A stretch of 10,021 nt of DNA from Bacteroidales bacterium UBA1253 (GTDB taxonomy: Bacteria; Bacteroidota; Bacteroidia; Bacteroidales; Paludibacteraceae): contig DBVX01000007.1 in assembly GCA_002308815.1 (NCBI GenBank), positions 3,193 through 13,213 of the forward strand. The letters run 5' to 3'. Each line of letters starts with the position of its first letter. The first letter of the stretch is position 1. The notes under the pieces are model-generated. The model did not search any database. It saw only the letters and a program-made list of their open reading frames with translations, and was not told the origin of the DNA. Below, piece after piece: positions 6,761 to 10,021 of this stretch. Made by a program: the position numbers and the translations under genes.

Positions 6761-8496
6761 ACGCGCTGTGGGAAATATGGCAGCCTGACGCTCAGACGCT
6801 TGCGCTCTGTGACCGCCTCGCCGGCGAACTGAACATCAGTCTTCCGTCCGCGAAACTGCTGGCATACAGGGGCATAACCTCTGCTGAAGCGGCACGCGCC
6901 TATATCCGTCCGTCGCTCGACCGCCAGCACGACCCGATGCTGATGCGCGACATGGACAAGGCGGTCCAGCGTCTCAGCCGTGCCGTCCGCAATCAGGAAA
7001 GGGTGCTCATCTACGGCGACTACGACGTGGACGGCACAACGGCTGTCGCGCTTGTCTATCGCGTCCTGCGCCCTTGCCTTGAGAACCTGTTCTATTACAT
7101 CCCCGACCGTTACACCGAAGGCTACGGCATCTCTTTCAAGGGCGTGGACTACGCTGCGGAGAACCGGTGCAGCCTCATCATCGCCCTTGACTGTGGTATC
7201 AAGGAGATGGAGAAGGTGGAGTACGCCCGTGAGCGCGGCATCGACTTCATCATCTGCGACCACCACACGCCGGGCGAAACCATCCCCGATGCTGTGGCAG
7301 TGCTCAATATGCTGCGGAAGGACTGCCCTTATCCGTATAAGGGACTGTCCGGCTGCGGAGTGGGTTACAAGCTGATGCTGGCGTGGTTGCGCCACGAGGG
7401 CAGGGACGAGGCTCAGTTGCTGCCTTTGCTCCAGTTGCTTGCCATGTCCATTGCCTCCGACATCATGCCCCTCACCGACGAGAACCGCCTCTTCGCCCAT
7501 TTCGGACTGAAGGAGATGAACACCCGTCCGCTGACCGGCATCCGCTGTCTGGCGGAGGTGGCGAAACTGACGCAGACCATCACGATGTCCGACCTCCAGT
7601 ACCGTATTGGCCCGCGCATCAATGCCAGCGGACGGATTTATTCGGGTGCGGAGGCGGTCGAACTGCTCATCACCGACAGCGAGAATGAAGCCCGCACCAA
7701 AGCGCAGGACATTGACAACCACAACAGCGAAAGGCGTGATTTCCAGGATGCCGTGGCGGACAAGGCGCTTGAGATGCTTGCCGCCGACCCCGACAATGCC
7801 GGCAGGCACGTCACCGTGGTCTATTCGCCCGAATGGAACAAGGGTGTGGTCGGCATAGCCGCCAGCCGCCTCATCGAGACCTACTACCGCCCCACCATCG
7901 TGCTTACCGCGTCCGACGAGGGATTCGTCTCCGGCTCTGCGCGTTCCGTGGCGGGGTACAATATCTACAATGCCATCGACACTTGCCGTGACCTGCTGAC
8001 CCATTTCGGCGGACATGCCTTTGCGGCAGGCGTGACGCTCCCGTTGGACAGGCTTGAGGAGTTCAAGACCCGTCTGGAGGATTACGTGGCGCGGACTATC
8101 CGTCCCGAGCAGTTGCAGCCGGTCATCCGCATCGAGCAGGAGATATGCTTTGAGGACATCACCCCGCAGTTCTGTCGTATTATCCAGTGCCTCGAGCCGT
8201 TCGGACCCGACAATCCCCGTCCCGTCTTTGCCACGCGCAGGCTCATCAACAACCGCTACACCCGCAGGGTGGGCAAGGGGGAGAAGCACCTGCATGTGGA
8301 CCTGACGGACACGCGCATAGCGATGGAGGGCATAGCCTTCGGCATGGGCGACTGGGCGCCGTACATTCAGAACGGCAACCCCGTGGATGCCTGTTACACG
8401 CTGGAGGAGAACACTTTCAACGGCCGCAAGATCCTCCAGCTGCGTGTGCAGGACTTGCAGCAGTCCTCTCCCTTGATGCCAGTTACAGAGCGTTGA
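6757..8496 (+). CDS. recJ: Single-stranded-DNA-specific exonuclease RecJ
   Basis: RecJ degrades single-stranded DNA 5' to 3' in RecF-pathway recombination and in mismatch and base-excision repair. Numbering from the ATG at 6757 (579 aa), the DHH-family motifs are all present: GDYDVDGTT (87-95), the aspartate in ALDCG (D145), CDHH (167-170), SIASDIMPL (D235) and RIGPRINASGRI (283-294). The DHHA1 domain follows, with GGHAFAAG (418-425), then a C-terminal OB-like region (about 440-570). The length is normal for Bacteroidetes. An in-frame GTG ten codons upstream is possible, but the ATG overlapping the previous stop is the better start. The 3' end overlaps the convergent threonine aldolase gene by 14 bp. 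With ruvC also nearby, the window holds two recombination genes, but in separate transcription units. Confidence 0.97.
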   Translation: MNALWEIWQPDAQTLALCDRLAGELNISLPSAKLLAYRGITSAEAARAYIRPSLDRQHDPMLMRDMDKAVQRLSRAVRNQERVLIYGDYDVDGTTAVALVYRVLRPCLENLFYYIPDRYTEGYGISFKGVDYAAENRCSLIIALDCGIKEMEKVEYARERGIDFIICDHHTPGETIPDAVAVLNMLRKDCPYPYKGLSGCGVGYKLMLAWLRHEGRDEAQLLPLLQLLAMSIASDIMPLTDENRLFAHFGLKEMNTRPLTGIRCLAEVAKLTQTITMSDLQYRIGPRINASGRIYSGAEAVELLITDSENEARTKAQDIDNHNSERRDFQDAVADKALEMLAADPDNAGRHVTVVYSPEWNKGVVGIAASRLIETYYRPTIVLTASDEGFVSGSARSVAGYNIYNAIDTCRDLLTHFGGHAFAAGVTLPLDRLEEFKTRLEDYVARTIRPEQLQPVIRIEQEICFEDITPQFCRIIQCLEPFGPDNPRPVFATRRLINNRYTRRVGKGEKHLHVDLTDTRIAMEGIAFGMGDWAPYIQNGNPVDACYTLEENTFNGRKILQLRVQDLQQSSPLMPVTER

Positions 8497-9550
8497 TGAG
8501 TTGTGTGACGTTGTCGGGGGCGGTAGCCCAGTCGGTGCAGATGCGGACAATGGTGTGCCCGGAGTCCTTTCGCTCGACCACGGAGAGGACAAACCGTTGT
8601 TGCAGGCGTTCCAGTTGTTCGTTGGTGAGGATTGTGAACTGCTGGTTGGTATAGCTGTCCATATAGAGGGGGTAGCCCTTTTCTGTGAGTGCCTGCCTTA
8701 TGCGCAACGCCTGACTGACGGCATGATCGGAAAGATTCCAATAGAGGTCATCCGTGAAGAGGGTGAGGAACTGCAGTCCGAGCAGCCTCCCCTTGGCGAG
8801 CATTCCTCCGCCCTGTTTGACGAAGTAGCGGAAATCCTTGCGACAGGCGGGGTTGCGGATGACAAGTGCCTCACCGAAGAGCGCGCCCTGCTTGGTGCCG
8901 CCGATGTAGAAGATGTCAGTCAGGGCGGCCAGTTCTTGCAGTGTGATGTCCGCCTTCGGTGAGCGGAGTCCGTAGCCCAGTCTGGCACCATCGATATAAA
9001 GCGGCACACTGTACTGCCTGCAGACGGCGGAGATGGCTTGCAGTTCGCTTTTGGAGTAAACCATCCCCGTCTCGGTGGGGAAACTCAGATATACCATACC
9101 GGGCTGGATGGTATGCTCGATGTTGGGGTCGTAGAGATGTTGCAGCAGCGCGTCCTGAATTTGTACGGCGGTCAGTCTGCCGTCCTCCGTGGGCAGGGCG
9201 AGAACCTTATGTCCGCAGTGTTCGATGGCGCCTGTCTCATGGACGTTGATATGCGAGCAGTCGGCGGCTATGACACCCTGATGCGGACGCAGCAGGTAGT
9301 TGATGACAACGGTGTTGGTCTGCGTGCCGCCTACGAGGAAATGCACCGCTCCCGCAGTTTCCCGCCCACGCCAGAGAGAATCCTGCCGTTCATCAGATCG
9401 GAGTCCGCATAAGTCGGCAATGAGTTGTTTGGCTTGGAGCGAATAGGGGTCAAGCCCGTACCCCACCGTCTGCTCCATATTGGTCCGCGAGAGAGCCTGC
9501 AGGACGGCGGGGGCGCAACCCTCCCCGTAGTCACATTCGAAATGAATCAT
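8483..9550 (-). CDS. Low-specificity L-threonine aldolase family, PLP-dependent
   Basis: This fold-type I PLP enzyme (355 aa) is expected to cleave threonine or allo-threonine to glycine and acetaldehyde in the cytosol. Visible landmarks are GGTQTNT (74-80, cofactor phosphate), HINVHETGAIE (100-110, with the ring-stacking histidine H104), YIDGARLGY (185-193, D187 to the pyridine nitrogen) and IGGTKQGALFGEA (217-228), where K220 is the Schiff-base lysine. Residues about 51-68 (Arg/Glu/Asp-rich) look like an insertion before VHFLVGGTQ, where relatives usually have a short link. The ATG at 9550 overlaps the pfkA stop (ATGA), so the frame extending further upstream is an out-of-frame read of pfkA. 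The stop lies inside the convergent recJ gene. Related enzymes with other beta-hydroxy amino acid substrates cannot be excluded. Confidence 0.93.
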   Translation of the reverse strand: MIHFECDYGEGCAPAVLQALSRTNMEQTVGYGLDPYSLQAKQLIADLCGLRSDERQDSLWRGRETAGAVHFLVGGTQTNTVVINYLLRPHQGVIAADCSHINVHETGAIEHCGHKVLALPTEDGRLTAVQIQDALLQHLYDPNIEHTIQPGMVYLSFPTETGMVYSKSELQAISAVCRQYSVPLYIDGARLGYGLRSPKADITLQELAALTDIFYIGGTKQGALFGEALVIRNPACRKDFRYFVKQGGGMLAKGRLLGLQFLTLFTDDLYWNLSDHAVSQALRIRQALTEKGYPLYMDSYTNQQFTILTNEQLERLQQRFVLSVVERKDSGHTIVRICTDWATAPDNVTQLINAL

Positions 9551-10021
9551 ATACAGAGTATTTGCATTGCGTGCCACGTGTCCGCTTTGATGTCCTTCTT
9601 GGTGCGGATGGCTTTGGCGAGGGGGACATAGACTATCTCGTCGTTCTGTATGCCGATCATGATGCTGCGCTGTTCGTCCAGAAGAGCCTGAATGGCGGCG
9701 CATCCCATCCGTGAGGCGAGGATACGGTCTTTGGCGGACGGTCTGCCTCCGCGCTGGAGGTGTCCGAGAATGGTGGTGCGGACGTTGTATTCGGGGTGGG
9801 TTTTCTCTATCTCCTTCTGCACGGCGAGTGCGCCTCCGTCAACGGCGTGTTCCTGCACGAGGACGATGCTGCTGTTCTTCGACTTGCGCCTGCCCTGTCC
9901 GATGGCTGTCTCAATCTGCTCGGCTACGGTCGCCCTTTCGGGAATGACGGCGGCCTCGGCACCCGCCGCGATGGCTGCGTTGAGAGGAAGGAATCCCGCG
10001 TCGCGTCCCATCACCTCGACG
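9547..10021 (-). CDS. pfkA: ATP-dependent 6-phosphofructokinase, C-terminal half (start lies beyond the right edge)
   Basis: The 157 readable residues match the C-terminal half of the glycolytic enzyme that phosphorylates fructose 6-phosphate at C1. VEVMGRDAG at the start of the fragment corresponds to the substrate-binding MGR segment (around residue 170 of E. coli PfkA). E57 in VQEH, R81, H87 and R90 in RTTILGHLQRGG correspond to E. coli E222, R243, H249 and R252. DRILASRMG and IGIQND are also well conserved. The fragment ends as E. coli PfkA does, so the C-terminus is intact. The upstream half, including the ATP/PPi-discriminating GGDG/GGDD site, is outside the window, so ATP versus pyrophosphate use is inferred from similarity to the E. 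coli enzyme. The stop overlaps the start of the aldolase gene by four bases. Confidence 0.94.
   Translation of the reverse strand, partial: VEVMGRDAGFLPLNAAIAAGAEAAVIPERATVAEQIETAIGQGRRKSKNSSIVLVQEHAVDGGALAVQKEIEKTHPEYNVRTTILGHLQRGGRPSAKDRILASRMGCAAIQALLDEQRSIMIGIQNDEIVYVPLAKAIRTKKDIKADTWHAMQILCI

Noticed and set aside
6616..8592. A very long open frame (658 codons) on the minus strand, covering all of recJ
   Set aside because: It is antisense to a gene with every RecJ motif intact, has no recognisable domain, and its composition (Val-, His-, Arg- and Ala-rich) is typical of antisense frames opposite GC-rich coding DNA.
9551..9703. A 5' extension of the threonine aldolase frame to 9703
   Set aside because: The added residues are an out-of-frame reading of pfkA; the ATG at 9550 overlapping the pfkA stop is the natural start.

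Overview
The window looks like chromosomal core DNA from a Bacteroidales bacterium, most likely near Prevotella or Bacteroides, with a fairly high GC content by eye. Three things point there. The protein sequences look like that group's versions of SufB, RibD, RuvC and RecJ. Clear Shine-Dalgarno sites are lacking. Three promoters fit the Bacteroidetes sigma-ABfr pattern (TTTG about 19-20 nt upstream of TAnnTTTG). I see no mobile element, CRISPR array, phage gene or pseudogene.

Left part, all on the minus strand. From upstream to downstream it holds tRNA-Cys(GCA) with an intrinsic terminator, then a tight run of sufB (Fe-S cluster scaffold), a DivIC/FtsB-like septum protein, ruvC (Holliday junction resolvase) and ribD (riboflavin synthesis). 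Gaps in this run are 28, 1 and 8 nt. A separate promoter just after ribD starts a second unit: a small membrane-anchored protein of unknown function and a long-chain acyl-CoA synthetase whose last few residues run off the left edge.

Middle, plus strand. A divergent promoter pair at about 5846-5913 serves tRNA-Cys on the left and, on the right, an omega-amidase (YafV/Nit2 type) followed by recJ. The two right-hand genes are joined by an ATGA stop/start overlap.

Right part, minus strand. The C-terminal half of 6-phosphofructokinase (pfkA) enters from the right edge and is joined by another ATGA overlap to a low-specificity threonine aldolase. The aldolase converges on recJ, and the two reading frames overlap by 14 bp at their 3' ends.

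The genes are housekeeping functions (lipid activation, riboflavin, recombination and repair, Fe-S assembly, glycolysis, amino acid metabolism), not one specialised pathway. I found no convincing undescribed system. The more interesting points are in organisation: sufB without sufC directly after it, the compact divergent promoter with a shared 13-nt block, and the overlapping convergent recJ/aldolase ends.
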